A stretch of 64,000 bases of DNA from Crocinitomicaceae bacterium (lineage in GTDB: Bacteria; Bacteroidota; Bacteroidia; Flavobacteriales_G; Salibacteraceae). The DNA lies in contig PAVO01000019.1 of assembly GCA_002713215.1 (NCBI GenBank), positions 186,001-250,000 on the forward strand. The letters run 5' to 3'. Below the pieces are notes generated by a model. That model ran no database searches, had not been told where the DNA came from, and worked only from the letters and a program-made list of their open reading frames with translations. This document shows, in pieces, positions 37,458 to 46,399 of the stretch; position 1 is the first letter of the stretch, and each line of letters starts with the position of its first letter. A program made the position numbers and the translations under genes.

Positions 37458-38621
37458 CTATAAAGTTCCTCTGTTTTCTTGTTCTCGCTCAATGCTTTCG
37501 AACAAAGCTTTAAAGTTTCCAGCTCCAAACCCTCTTGCTCCCATTCTTTGAATGATTTCGAAGAATAGCGTTGGTCTGTCTTCTACAGGTTTAGTAAAGA
37601 TTTGCAACAAGTAACCTTCTTCATCTGCATCCACAAGAATTGACAGTTTTTGAAGTTCTTTAATGTCTTCCTTCATCATGTCCCTGTGCTCGCCAAGTCT
37701 TTCAGGAATTGCATCATAGTATTCTTGAGGTGGAGGGGGTAAAAATTCTACACCTCTTGCCCTAAGTCCGGCAACGGTAGTAATAATATCATCTGTCGCA
37801 ACTGCAATGTGCTGACAACCGGGTCCCTCATAAAAATCTAAATACTCTTCAATCTGAGACTTTTTAGCAGCTTTAGCAGGTTCGTTAATTGGAAATTTAA
37901 TTCTACCATTTCCATTGGACATTACCTTACTCATTAGCGCAGAATATTCGGTATGAATCTGCTTGTCGTCAAACGATAAAAAGTTTTCGAAGCCCATGAT
38001 ATCTTCATACCACTTTACCCAGGTATTCATTTCACCCCAGCCAACATTACCAACCATGTGGTCGATGTATTTCAATCCCAATGGTTCAGGGTTGTAATCA
38101 GACTCCCATTTGACGAACTGAGGTAAAAAAGTACCTCGATAGTTTTTACGTTCCACAAACATGTGAACGGTTTCGCCATAGGTGTAGATTCCTGCTCTAA
38201 CAATTTCTCCATGTTCATCGGATTCTACCGTAGGCTCCATGTATGATTTAGCACCTCGACTAGTCGTTTCTTCATACGCCTTTCTTGCATCGTCTACCCA
38301 TAGTGCAATTACTTTAACCCCATCACCATGTTTTACAATATGCTCATTTATTGGAGACTTACTATTTAAAGGAGTAGTTAGAACCAATCTTATTTTGTCT
38401 TGAACCAACACATAGCTCACAGAGTCAGTCGACCCAGTCTCTAGTCCCTTGTATGCTAGTGATTGAAACCCAAATGCAGTTTTATAATAGTGGGCTGCCT
38501 GTTTAGCATTACCAACATAAAACTCTACATAATCGGTGCCCAGAAGTGGAAGGAAATCTTGTGCTCCCTCAAAAATTTTCTCTAAACCGTAGTCTACTGA
38601 TTTAACTTCTTTCTTACTCAT
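37458..38621 (-). CDS. hppD: 4-hydroxyphenylpyruvate dioxygenase
   Basis: 387 residues. It converts 4-hydroxyphenylpyruvate to homogentisate in tyrosine catabolism. Two VOC-fold halves are visible. The Fe(II) ligands lie in the C-terminal half: His in YIDHMVGNV (about residue 188), His in CQHIAVATDDI (about 271), and Glu in LFFEIIQRMG (about 350). It lies 22 bp downstream of hmgA on the same strand, so the two consecutive enzymes form an operon. Fumarylacetoacetase, the next step, is not in this window. Confidence 0.96.
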   Translation of the reverse strand: MSKKEVKSVDYGLEKIFEGAQDFLPLLGTDYVEFYVGNAKQAAHYYKTAFGFQSLAYKGLETGSTDSVSYVLVQDKIRLVLTTPLNSKSPINEHIVKHGDGVKVIALWVDDARKAYEETTSRGAKSYMEPTVESDEHGEIVRAGIYTYGETVHMFVERKNYRGTFLPQFVKWESDYNPEPLGLKYIDHMVGNVGWGEMNTWVKWYEDIMGFENFLSFDDKQIHTEYSALMSKVMSNGNGRIKFPINEPAKAAKKSQIEEYLDFYEGPGCQHIAVATDDIITTVAGLRARGVEFLPPPPQEYYDAIPERLGEHRDMMKEDIKELQKLSILVDADEEGYLLQIFTKPVEDRPTLFFEIIQRMGARGFGAGNFKALFESIEREQENRGTL

Positions 38622-38643
38622 AATTAACTTCTTCTAAAATTAT

Positions 38644-39801
38644 TTATCCAATCCAAGATTTAAAATAGTCCTTATCTGATATAGCTATGGCTTGTTCAGT
38701 AATTTGTAAAGGTCTAAAAGTATCAACCATAACAGCCAATTCTTCAGTTTCTTTTTTACCAATACTCCTTTCAGCCGCACCCGGATGTGGTCCATGAGCT
38801 GTACCGGCTGGGTGAAGCGTAATGTGCCCGGGAGCTATATCGTTTCTGCTCATAAAGTCACCGTCTACATAGTACAAAACCTCGTCAGCATCTATGTTGC
38901 TGTGGTTGTAAGGGGCGGGTATTGCCTGTGGGTGATAATCATACAAACGAGGAACAAAGGAACAGATTACGAATGCGTCTGTTTCAAAAGTTTGATGAAT
39001 AGGTGGTGGTAAATGAACTCGTCCGGTGATGGGCTCAAATTCATGTATAGAAAACGCATACGGGAAATTGTATCCGTCCCATCCCACTACACCAAAAGGA
39101 TGTGCGCCATAAGTGAAATCATAAATAACACCTTCACGCTTAACTTTCACTAAGAAATCTCCTAACTCATCGTGTGTTTCCAATTCTGAGGGAGGCCTAA
39201 GGTCCCTTTCACAAAAAGGAGAATGCTCCAGGTGTTGACCAAACCAGTTTCTATATTTCTTAGGGGTATACACCGGTCGGTTAGACTCGGTAATGAATAA
39301 TCTATTCTCACTGGAATCGAAATCCATTTTATAAATCATTCCTCGTGGAACAACCAAATAGTCACCGTAGGCAAAATCGATATTACCCATTTGGGTTCTT
39401 AATTTACCAGATCCCTTATGAACGAAGATTACTTCATCTGCATCCCCATTTTTATAGAAATAGTCTTCCGATTTATTGGTTGGAGACGCCAATTGAATTG
39501 AAACATCTCCATTAAATAGAACAGGAATTCGCGCATCCAATTGATCGGCTACCGGATTGACTTCAAAACCTCTGAATCGTTGTGCGCGTATATTTTTAGC
39601 AACTGCTGCAACAGGATTAACATCTTTTTCTGCCCCGATATTTTTAACGATGGTTGGGCGGTGACAATGGTACATTATCGATGACATCCCATCGAAACCT
39701 ATAGTTCCAAACAGTTCTTCCGAATACAATTCACCGTTGTCCTTTCTATAAGTTATATGTCTCTTATTAGGGAATTTACCGAGTTTATGATAAAAGGGCA
39801 T
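38644..39801 (-). CDS. hmgA: Homogentisate 1,2-dioxygenase
   Basis: 385 residues, the shorter bacterial form. It opens the homogentisate ring to maleylacetoacetate. The cupin-type iron site is visible: LPPPIHQTFETDAFVICSF (core HQTFET), the DADEVLYYVDGDF glutamate region and the HPAGTAHGPHPG stretch near residue 335. The first gene of the hmgA-hppD unit. A TATTTTTG box lies 25 nt upstream and a short palindrome sits near its -33 position. Confidence 0.95.
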   Translation of the reverse strand: MPFYHKLGKFPNKRHITYRKDNGELYSEELFGTIGFDGMSSIMYHCHRPTIVKNIGAEKDVNPVAAVAKNIRAQRFRGFEVNPVADQLDARIPVLFNGDVSIQLASPTNKSEDYFYKNGDADEVIFVHKGSGKLRTQMGNIDFAYGDYLVVPRGMIYKMDFDSSENRLFITESNRPVYTPKKYRNWFGQHLEHSPFCERDLRPPSELETHDELGDFLVKVKREGVIYDFTYGAHPFGVVGWDGYNFPYAFSIHEFEPITGRVHLPPPIHQTFETDAFVICSFVPRLYDYHPQAIPAPYNHSNIDADEVLYYVDGDFMSRNDIAPGHITLHPAGTAHGPHPGAAERSIGKKETEELAVMVDTFRPLQITEQAIAISDKDYFKSWIG

Positions 39802-39825
39802 CTCTATTCAATTTTAAATGGACGC

Positions 39826-39833
39826 CAAAAATA
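39826..39833 (-). promoter_or_regulatory. -7 box of hmgA-hppD
   Basis: Minus-strand TATTTTTG, 24 nt before the hmgA ATG. Confidence 0.45.
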
Positions 39834-39854
39834 TCGGGAGGCATTTCTTAAACC

Positions 39855-39889
39855 AATGACATATATCATTTCAGTTTGTTAGGTAACAA
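39855..39889. promoter_or_regulatory. Two palindromes in the hmgA / peroxidase spacer
   Basis: AATGA (39855-39859) and TCATT (39866-39870) flank CATATA. TTGTTA (39876-39881) and TAACAA (39884-39889) flank GG. The first covers the expected -33 region of hmgA, the second lies 43 bp or more before the peroxidase start. Candidate operators. Confidence 0.35.
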
Positions 39890-39931
39890 CTATTACTTTC
39901 ATTTTGCGAAACAGTGCATATTTTTGGAAAA

Positions 39932-40990
39932 ATGAAAGATATTATGAAGAATATTGCCGCGCTGGTTATTTTATGGATGGTGCTGTTGTCTTGTGGAAGT
40001 GAGCAACCAAAAGAAACAAAGCCGAAAACAGTATTAAAGGATTATAAAAAAACAGCGGAGGTTGATTTATTGACGGAGGCCAAACGATACTTTTTACCAT
40101 TGCCCGAAGAGGCTGTTTCTGAAAACAATCCATTGACTAAGGAGAAGGTAGATTTGGGTAAAAAGTTGTTTTTTGACAAACGTCTTTCCAAAGACCAAAA
40201 CATATCTTGTAACTCCTGCCATAATTTGGAAACCTACGGAGTAGATAATCTACCCACTTCTCCCGGTGATGAAGGTAAAAATGGTGATCGGAATTCGCCT
40301 ACAGTACTAAATGCAGCACTTCATTTTAGCCAGTTTTGGGATGGCAGGGCTGCCGATGTTGAAGAGCAAGCCGGAGGGCCAATCCTGAACCCCGTTGAAA
40401 TGAACATACCTTCCAAAGAATTTATGGTAAAACGATTGGAAGGAGTAAAGGAATACGTTTCAATGTTTAATGCAGCATTTCCAAATGAAAAAATCAGCTA
40501 CGAAAACTTGCAGTTGGCAATTGGCGCATTTGAACGAAAACTGCTCACCCCATCGAAGTTTGATCAGTATCTAAAGGGAAATGAAAACGCATTAAATAAA
40601 AAGGAAAAGGAAGGCCTGAAATTGTTCATTAATACAGGTTGTATCACCTGTCATTCGGGTGAAGCCGTCGGAGGAAATATGTTTCAAAAATTTGGACTAC
40701 ATGGGGATTATTGGGAGAAGACAAAAAGTGATCCAGTTGATGATGGGCGATTTAAGGAAACCCAAAATGAAGCTGACCGGTACGTGTTTAAAGTTCCAAG
40801 TCTTAGAAACATTGAAAAAACGTATCCCTATTTTCACGACGGAAGTATTTCTGATTTGAAAGAAGCAGTGATAATTATGGCTCAATTGCAAAACAACAAG
40901 ACAATTACCAGTGAAGAGGCGGAATCGATTGTTACATTTTTGAAGACTCTTACGGGCGAAGTGCCTATTGTAGGAAAGACTCCGGCTTGA
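39932..40990 (+). CDS. Di-heme cytochrome c peroxidase, lipoprotein
   Basis: 352 residues from the ATG at 39932. The frame is open to a GTG at 39914, and an ATG at 39944 is also possible. The signal peptide ends in the lipobox VLLSC. Two c-type heme sites are seen: CNSCH (about residue 95) and CITCH (about 238). The family NSPTVLNAALHFSQFWDGRA stretch (core SPTVLNAAL, FWDGRA) follows the first. It reduces hydrogen peroxide in the periplasm with electrons from small cytochromes (MauG/CcpA family). It is divergent from the tyrosine operon. Confidence 0.92.
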   Translation: MKDIMKNIAALVILWMVLLSCGSEQPKETKPKTVLKDYKKTAEVDLLTEAKRYFLPLPEEAVSENNPLTKEKVDLGKKLFFDKRLSKDQNISCNSCHNLETYGVDNLPTSPGDEGKNGDRNSPTVLNAALHFSQFWDGRAADVEEQAGGPILNPVEMNIPSKEFMVKRLEGVKEYVSMFNAAFPNEKISYENLQLAIGAFERKLLTPSKFDQYLKGNENALNKKEKEGLKLFINTGCITCHSGEAVGGNMFQKFGLHGDYWEKTKSDPVDDGRFKETQNEADRYVFKVPSLRNIEKTYPYFHDGSISDLKEAVIIMAQLQNNKTITSEEAESIVTFLKTLTGEVPIVGKTPA

Positions 40991-41047
40991 TTTTTAAGAT
41001 TCGGATTACCATCTTCAAAACTCGCTAGGGGAATGCCATCACTTTGA

Positions 41048-41055
41048 TACATTTG
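41048..41055 (+). promoter_or_regulatory. -7 box of the threonine dehydrogenase gene
   Basis: TACATTTG, 25 nt before the ATG at 41081. Confidence 0.45.
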
Positions 41056-41080
41056 CTGTCTTCCAATTCAGGTATAAAAT

Positions 41081-42019
41081 ATGGCAGAAAAAGTATTAAT
41101 CATTGGTTCACTGGGTCAAGTAGGTAGAGAATTGTTTGAGAGTCTTTGCGGAGATTATGGAGTTGAAAACGTAATTGCTTCTGATGTTAAAGAATCTGCA
41201 GACATAAAGGGTAGATACGAACAATTGGATGTGCTGGATAAGGACCGTCTTTATTCTTTAATAAAAAAGGAAGGTGTAACACAGGTTTATAATCTGGCGG
41301 CCCTACTTTCAGCAACTGCAGAGAAAAACCCTGCCTTTGGTTGGAAGCTTACAATTGATGGACAATTTAATGTCCTTGAATTGGCCAAGGAAGGGCACAT
41401 TAAAAAAATCTTTTGGCCAAGCTCAATTGCTGTTTTTGGCCCAACAACCCCCAAACAACAAACACCACAAAAAACAGTTATAGAACCGAATACAGTTTAT
41501 GGAATTGGTAAGCTTGCAGGCGAAATGTGGAATCAGTATTACCATGAGAAATTTAATGTTGACGTAAGAGGCGTTAGGTATCCAGGTCTGATTGGTTGGA
41601 AGAGCCTACCCGGAGGTGGTACAACGGATTACGCGGTTGATATTTTTTATTCTGCCCTTCGTGGAGAAAGTTTCGATTGCTTTTTGAGCCATGATACTTC
41701 ATTGCCCATGATGCACATGGAAGATGCTATAAGAGCAACCAGGGAAATTATGGAGGCTCCGGCTGAAAACATAAAACTGAGAACGTGTTATAATATTTCT
41801 GCCATGAACTTTAACCCACAGCAACTGGCCAAAGAAATTAAGAATCATATTCCAAATTTTGAGATTACCTATCACCCGGATTACAGGCAGGAAATAGCCA
41901 GTACCTGGCCGGCTAGTATTAATGATACCGAAGCGAGAGTGCATTGGGGTTGGAAGGAGAAATATGATATGCCAGGCTTGGTAAGAAATATGATTAAAAA
42001 CCTTAAGGACAAAGTTTAA
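41081..42019 (+). CDS. SDR-type L-threonine 3-dehydrogenase (NAD-dependent epimerase/dehydratase family)
   Basis: 312 residues. Extended SDR fold: the NAD-binding loop is IGSLGQVGRELFESL (about residues 8-22), the catalytic Tyr-x3-Lys is YGIGKLAGE (about 144-152), and the Ser is in WPSSIAVFGP. The VRYPGLIGWKSLPGGGTTDYAV stretch (core YPGLIGWKSLPGGGTTDYAV, about 170-189) is characteristic of the short-chain threonine dehydrogenase that makes 2-amino-3-oxobutyrate. The glycine C-acetyltransferase partner is not nearby. Its stop overlaps the next start (TAATG). Confidence 0.86.
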   Translation: MAEKVLIIGSLGQVGRELFESLCGDYGVENVIASDVKESADIKGRYEQLDVLDKDRLYSLIKKEGVTQVYNLAALLSATAEKNPAFGWKLTIDGQFNVLELAKEGHIKKIFWPSSIAVFGPTTPKQQTPQKTVIEPNTVYGIGKLAGEMWNQYYHEKFNVDVRGVRYPGLIGWKSLPGGGTTDYAVDIFYSALRGESFDCFLSHDTSLPMMHMEDAIRATREIMEAPAENIKLRTCYNISAMNFNPQQLAKEIKNHIPNFEITYHPDYRQEIASTWPASINDTEARVHWGWKEKYDMPGLVRNMIKNLKDKV

Positions 42020-43029
42020 TGTTTCACAGATTCCTGTTGTTAATTGTCATTCCTGCACTCGTATTCGTTTCTTGTGAAGAAGAGCCAAAGCGGTCATTAA
42101 AAAAGGGAAAACCAACTAATAAGGTTCGGTTTGTTCCCATAGAAAGGCCTGAATTTAATGCTGATAATGCCTATCAATATATTAAAACCCAGGTAGATTT
42201 TGGTCCAAGAGTACCTGGAACACCATCGCACAAACGATGCGCTGAATACCTCGAAAAAGAACTGTCTCAATTGGGAATGGAGACCCAGGTACAGGAAGCG
42301 AAGGTTACAAGTTTTGATGGTGTTGAGTTACCTATATATAACATTACGGGTAGGTTCAATTCCGAAAACCCCAATCGGATAATGTTATTCGCCCATTGGG
42401 ATACCAGGCCTTTTGCTGATAGAGATACCAAAGACAAAAAGAAGCCAATCTTAGGAGCTAATGATGGGGCGAGTGGAGTAGGTGTTTTACTGGAGATTGC
42501 CAGAATTATTGCTCAGGATTCATTAAAACCGTCTGTCGGAATTGATATTGTGTTTTTTGATGCGGAGGATTATGGACAGCCATCCGGAACCATGCAAGGA
42601 GCGGAGTCATCGAATACCTGGTGTTTAGGTTCGCAGTATTGGGCAAACAACCTACCTGAGGATTTTGTGAGGCCGAAATATGGTATACTCCTTGACATGG
42701 TAGGTAGTGCAAATGCAACATTTCCGAAAGAAGCAGGGTCCATAAAATACAATTCGTCCCTGGTTTCCAATGTGTGGTTTATAGCTAATAAACTTGGTTA
42801 TGGGAAGTACTTTATTCAGGATGTTGCAGGTGGTGGAATCACCGATGACCATGTTCCGGTAAGTGTTTTAGCCAATATTCCTTCTATCGATATTATCCAT
42901 TACGACCCAAGAAAGCGCGACTTCGGGCATTTCCATCACAGACATAGCGACAATATGGACGTGATTGATAAAAATACGTTGCACGCTGTAGGGGAGACTG
43001 TGTTGGAGGTAATTTACAGGGAAAAATAA
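42019..43029 (+). CDS. M28-fold lipoprotein, probable glutaminyl-peptide cyclotransferase
   Basis: 336 residues. Signal peptide with lipobox VFVSC. The M28 zinc fold is visible: FAHWDTRPFADRD (about residues 123-135), GANDGASGVGVLLEIARI with the bridging-type Asp, and VFFDAEDYGQPSG with the catalytic acidic pair. HFHHRHSDNMD lies near the C-terminus. The HWDTRP / FDAEDYG pattern is that of animal-like glutaminyl cyclases in Bacteroidota rather than of classical di-zinc aminopeptidases. It would convert N-terminal Gln of exported proteins to pyroglutamate. Cotranslated with the threonine dehydrogenase gene (1-base overlap). Confidence 0.7.
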   Translation: MFHRFLLLIVIPALVFVSCEEEPKRSLKKGKPTNKVRFVPIERPEFNADNAYQYIKTQVDFGPRVPGTPSHKRCAEYLEKELSQLGMETQVQEAKVTSFDGVELPIYNITGRFNSENPNRIMLFAHWDTRPFADRDTKDKKKPILGANDGASGVGVLLEIARIIAQDSLKPSVGIDIVFFDAEDYGQPSGTMQGAESSNTWCLGSQYWANNLPEDFVRPKYGILLDMVGSANATFPKEAGSIKYNSSLVSNVWFIANKLGYGKYFIQDVAGGGITDDHVPVSVLANIPSIDIIHYDPRKRDFGHFHHRHSDNMDVIDKNTLHAVGETVLEVIYREK

Positions 43030-43040
43030 TTTTAGTGATT

Positions 43041-43059
43041 TCCTTTAAAGGACAATTGT
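43041..43059. repeat. Two abutting palindromes upstream of the choice-anchor protein
   Basis: TCCTTTAAAGGA (43041-43052) is a perfect 12-bp palindrome and shares its last base with the 8-bp palindrome ACAATTGT (43052-43059). Position 12 bp after the QC-like gene stop, 94 bp before the next start. Confidence 0.3.
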
Positions 43060-43123
43060 ACAGTTTACTACATTTATCCAACCATTGACAGGAAAAGTAC
43101 AATTAAGACATACATAATTAAGA

Positions 43124-43131
43124 TAAATTTG
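43124..43131 (+). promoter_or_regulatory. -7 box of the choice-of-anchor gene
   Basis: TAAATTTG, 21 nt before the ATG at 43153. No TTTG at consensus distance. Confidence 0.4.
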
Positions 43132-43152
43132 GCTTAGAAAAGATTTAATACT

Positions 43153-43941
43153 ATGAAAAAGCAAATTACAATTCTCTCGTTGGCAGCAGTAAGCTGGATT
43201 CTGTTTAACGCTTACACAAATGGCGCACCATCTAGTGGAGCAACAGGATCAAATGGTGATAACAATAAAACTTGCGCTCAGTCTGGTTGTCATTCAGGAA
43301 CAGCTACAACGGTTAATAACATGATTTCGAGCGATGTTCCAGCTACTGGTTGGGAAGCCGGTAAAACTTACAATGTTTCATTTTCAATTTCAGAAGCAGC
43401 GGTTAGCAAATTTGGTTTTCAGGTTACATCAGAGGACGGAAGTGGTAATAAAAAAGGAACTTTTGTAAAAACTGCAGCAACTCAAATACTAAATGGGGGA
43501 TCTCACATTACCCACCTCCACACAAGTACCAGTGGAACGGGAACAAAAACATGGGCTTTTACCTGGACTGCACCAAGTGCCGGAAGTGGGGATATTACCT
43601 TTTATGGAGCAGGTAATGCTTCGGATAACCGTGGAACTACTACGGGGGATGTAATAAAAAAGAGTTCTCTCACGGTAAAGGAAAATACCAGTACAACAGG
43701 AATTGCATTGCACAAAGAAGGCCCAAATGTTCTGATTTATCCGAATCCGGTAGAAAGTCAGTTGTCAATTAATGGCAGGGTTTCGGGTGAGTTCAAAATA
43801 TTTGACTTAAGTGGATTAACCAGGATTTCGGGTACGCTTGAAAATGGAACTAATCGGGTGGATGTATCAGAACTCGATGAAGGAATTTATTTTCTGTATA
43901 GTGAGCAGTCCGGACTTTTGACTCGCATTGTGAAGCAATAA
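43153..43941 (+). CDS. Secreted choice-of-anchor V-type protein with T9SS sorting domain
   Basis: 262 residues. The signal peptide ends at about residue 24 (NAYTNG). The next segment, GAPSSGATGSNGDNNKTCAQSGCHSG (core TCAQSGCHSG), is the hallmark of choice-of-anchor V/Reeler-like proteins and includes a C-x4-C-H motif that could bind heme c. A beta-sandwich rich in Ser/Thr/Gly follows (about 55-175). A type A sorting domain (VLIYPNPVESQLSING) ends the protein. Function unknown; likely cell-surface or secreted. A strong terminator follows. Confidence 0.78.
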   Translation: MKKQITILSLAAVSWILFNAYTNGAPSSGATGSNGDNNKTCAQSGCHSGTATTVNNMISSDVPATGWEAGKTYNVSFSISEAAVSKFGFQVTSEDGSGNKKGTFVKTAATQILNGGSHITHLHTSTSGTGTKTWAFTWTAPSAGSGDITFYGAGNASDNRGTTTGDVIKKSSLTVKENTSTTGIALHKEGPNVLIYPNPVESQLSINGRVSGEFKIFDLSGLTRISGTLENGTNRVDVSELDEGIYFLYSEQSGLLTRIVKQ

Positions 43942-43962
43942 ACAAACGATTTTTTGATAGAT

Positions 43963-44000
43963 AAGGGAGCTATTTCACAAGTGAGGTAGCTCCCTTTTTT
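43963..44000 (+). terminator. Intrinsic terminator
   Basis: AAGGGAGCTA (43963-43972) pairs perfectly with TAGCTCCCTT (43987-43996); inner bases TCAC/GTGA extend the stem, and a T run follows. It ends the choice-of-anchor transcript. Confidence 0.85.
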
Positions 44001-44016
44001 GTATTAATGGGTAGGT

Positions 44017-44024
44017 TAACTTTG
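44017..44024 (+). promoter_or_regulatory. -7 box of the DUF2071 gene
   Basis: TAACTTTG, 18 nt before the ATG at 44043 and just after the preceding terminator. Confidence 0.5.
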
Positions 44025-44042
44025 CCTAAATAAAATTCGATA

Positions 44043-44759
44043 ATGAGTTTTTTACGAGCAGAGTGGCGAAAGCTTGCACTAGCAAACTACGTAGTTGATA
44101 AAAACCAACTAACCCGGTATTTACCGGTAGGGACGGAATTTGATATATGGGATAATAAGTGCTACATAAGCCTGGTGGGGTTCATGTTCGTTAACACCCG
44201 GATTATGGGAATGAAAGTTCCTTTTCATGTGAATTTTGAGGAAGTTAATTTGCGTTTTTATGTAAAGCGCGTTGTAGATGGTAAGTTAAAAAGAGGGGTG
44301 GTATTTATAAAAGAGATTGTACCTAAATCTGCAATTACGATTGTGGCTAATTCATTGTATAACGAACATTATCAAACGCTACCCATGAGCCATAATTGGG
44401 ACACGAATGAAGAATATAGAAGTGTTGAATATAGCTGGAGGACTTCACAGAAAGAAAATAGTTTTAAAGTTCATGCAAGCTTAGATGCTGAAAAAATTGA
44501 ACCAGAAAGTGAGGTCGAGTTTATTACAGAACACTATTGGGGATATACTCGGGTAAAAGACACTAAAACGTTCGAATATGAGGTTACTCATCCAAGGTGG
44601 CTTCATTATCCAGTACGCCAATACAAAATTTCTGCAGACTTTGGTAAAACTTACGGACCTGAATTTTCCTGGTTGGATGCATTGCAGCCGGTATCAGTTT
44701 TTCTGGCCGAAGGGTCTGAAATTACCGTTGAAAACAAGAAAGAAATAAAGATGGGTTAG
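44043..44759 (+). CDS. YqjF-family DUF2071 protein
   Basis: 238 residues, cytosolic. The family start LRAEWRKLALANYVVDKNQL (core EWRKLALANYVV, about residues 4-20) and the DIWDNKCYISLVGFMF and VNLRFYVKR stretches are typical of DUF2071. The family is uncharacterised and structurally related to acetoacetate decarboxylase-like folds. A single-gene unit with its own promoter; it converges with the SulP gene 14 bp away, with no clear terminator between them. Confidence 0.85.
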   Translation: MSFLRAEWRKLALANYVVDKNQLTRYLPVGTEFDIWDNKCYISLVGFMFVNTRIMGMKVPFHVNFEEVNLRFYVKRVVDGKLKRGVVFIKEIVPKSAITIVANSLYNEHYQTLPMSHNWDTNEEYRSVEYSWRTSQKENSFKVHASLDAEKIEPESEVEFITEHYWGYTRVKDTKTFEYEVTHPRWLHYPVRQYKISADFGKTYGPEFSWLDALQPVSVFLAEGSEITVENKKEIKMG

Positions 44760-44773
44760 CCCCAAGAATGTAC

Positions 44774-46354
44774 TTAATAATCCACGGTTTCGGTTTCAAA
44801 CTCACCCCGTTTAATGAGCCTCATTTTTATTTCCCTTTCGTCTGAATGATCCTTGAAGTTGTCGATAATTTCCAGCACGTCGTAATCAATGCTCCATGAC
44901 TTACTCATGTCAATAGTAAGATGGGTTCCTTTTGGAAGTCCATCCAAAGCCTTAAGGATAGCTCCTTTATTAAGGAAGGATACCTCTTCGGCCAAAGTCA
45001 TTCGCACTTTATGATGACCATTGTCTACCACCTTGGTATGCAGGAAGTGAGAGTTTTTAAAGCTGTTTCTAAGAAATATAATAATAGCCACGGCCACGCC
45101 CATGGATATACCAACCAATAAGTTGGTAAAGACAATACCTAGAATAGTAACAAGAAATGGAATAAACTGTTCCCAACCCAGCTTATACATTTGCATGAAC
45201 AAACTGGGTTTCGCCAACTTGTAACCAACAAAGAAAAGTATACATGCAAGTACCGCAAGCGGAATCATGTTGAGAACAAAAGGTACCAGAGCCACACTGG
45301 TAAGCAGTAAAAAGCCATGGACTATGGTCGACAATTTGGTTTGTCCGTTGGATTGAATGTTTGCAGAACTTCGAACAATTACCTGGGTAACCGGCAACCC
45401 ACCAATTAATCCCGAAACTGCATTTCCTACACCTTGCGCTAAAAGTTCGCGGTCCGTATTGGTAATACGTTTTTTGGGGTCCAGTTTGTCAGTTGCTTCA
45501 ACACTTAATAGTGTTTCAAGGCTTGCTACCACAGCAATAGTAATAGCGATAAGCCAAACCTGTTCATTCATAATAGCACTGAAATCAGGTATTGTGAATT
45601 GGCCTAAAAATTCAGAAAAATTACCTGCAACGGGAACACTAACCAGGTGTTGTTTGTCCAAGGCAAGGTCTGGCGCATAATTTAACGTGAGCATTTGATA
45701 GAATATTCCTGCGGCAACCGCTACCAAAGGACCTTGAATTAATTTAAACACTTTGTAATTACGGGTAAGGTAAAGCTCCCAAAGCAATAGAATGGAAATT
45801 GAAATAACACTAACAATTACAGCCCCTGTACTAATGTGTTCAAGCATGTTAATGAGTTCCGTAAAGGTGTTCTCCCCATCGGGCTGGTTAAATGAGAGGT
45901 CACCTTCGTAGTCTTTATCGTAACCAAATGCATGTGGTATTTGCTTAAGAATAATAATGATTCCAATACCGGTTAGCATACCTTTAATCACCGAAGAAGG
46001 GAAATAATAACCAATGATTCCACCTTTTAAGAGGCCCATGATAATCTGAAACAACCCGGCCAGAACAACAGCTACCAGGAATATTTCATAACTACCTAAG
46101 GTTTGAATTGAGGTTAAAACAATTACTGCCAAGCCTGCAGCCGGGCCACTTACACCAAGGGCAGAGTTACTTAATGAACCCACAACAATACCCCCAACAA
46201 TGCCAGCGATTAGCCCTGAAAACAGTGGTGCGCCACTCGCAAGAGCAATCCCCAAACACAAGGGAACAGCAACGAAGAAAACAACGATACTGGCAGGAAC
46301 ATCCTGCTTAATTTTAGAAAACATTTTGGGATAATTTTCTTCTGTACTGCTCAT
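44774..46354 (-). CDS. SulP-family anion transporter with STAS domain
   Basis: 526 residues, inner membrane. About ten to twelve hydrophobic segments, with the family signature GVSGPAAGLAVIVLTSIQ (about residues 67-84) and VASLETLLSVEATDKLDP (about 275-292), then a C-terminal STAS domain (about 440-520, LTIDMSKSWSIDYDVLEII core). Members carry sulfate, bicarbonate or dicarboxylates; the substrate cannot be told. Its upstream region has five 7-bp direct repeats at exact 11-bp intervals and it follows a two-component system on the same strand, so it is probably its target. Confidence 0.92.
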   Translation of the reverse strand: MSSTEENYPKMFSKIKQDVPASIVVFFVAVPLCLGIALASGAPLFSGLIAGIVGGIVVGSLSNSALGVSGPAAGLAVIVLTSIQTLGSYEIFLVAVVLAGLFQIIMGLLKGGIIGYYFPSSVIKGMLTGIGIIIILKQIPHAFGYDKDYEGDLSFNQPDGENTFTELINMLEHISTGAVIVSVISISILLLWELYLTRNYKVFKLIQGPLVAVAAGIFYQMLTLNYAPDLALDKQHLVSVPVAGNFSEFLGQFTIPDFSAIMNEQVWLIAITIAVVASLETLLSVEATDKLDPKKRITNTDRELLAQGVGNAVSGLIGGLPVTQVIVRSSANIQSNGQTKLSTIVHGFLLLTSVALVPFVLNMIPLAVLACILFFVGYKLAKPSLFMQMYKLGWEQFIPFLVTILGIVFTNLLVGISMGVAVAIIIFLRNSFKNSHFLHTKVVDNGHHKVRMTLAEEVSFLNKGAILKALDGLPKGTHLTIDMSKSWSIDYDVLEIIDNFKDHSDEREIKMRLIKRGEFETETVDY

Positions 46355-46399
46355 TGAAATCCGCTGTTAAAAAATGGAGCACAATAATGCATGAGCACT

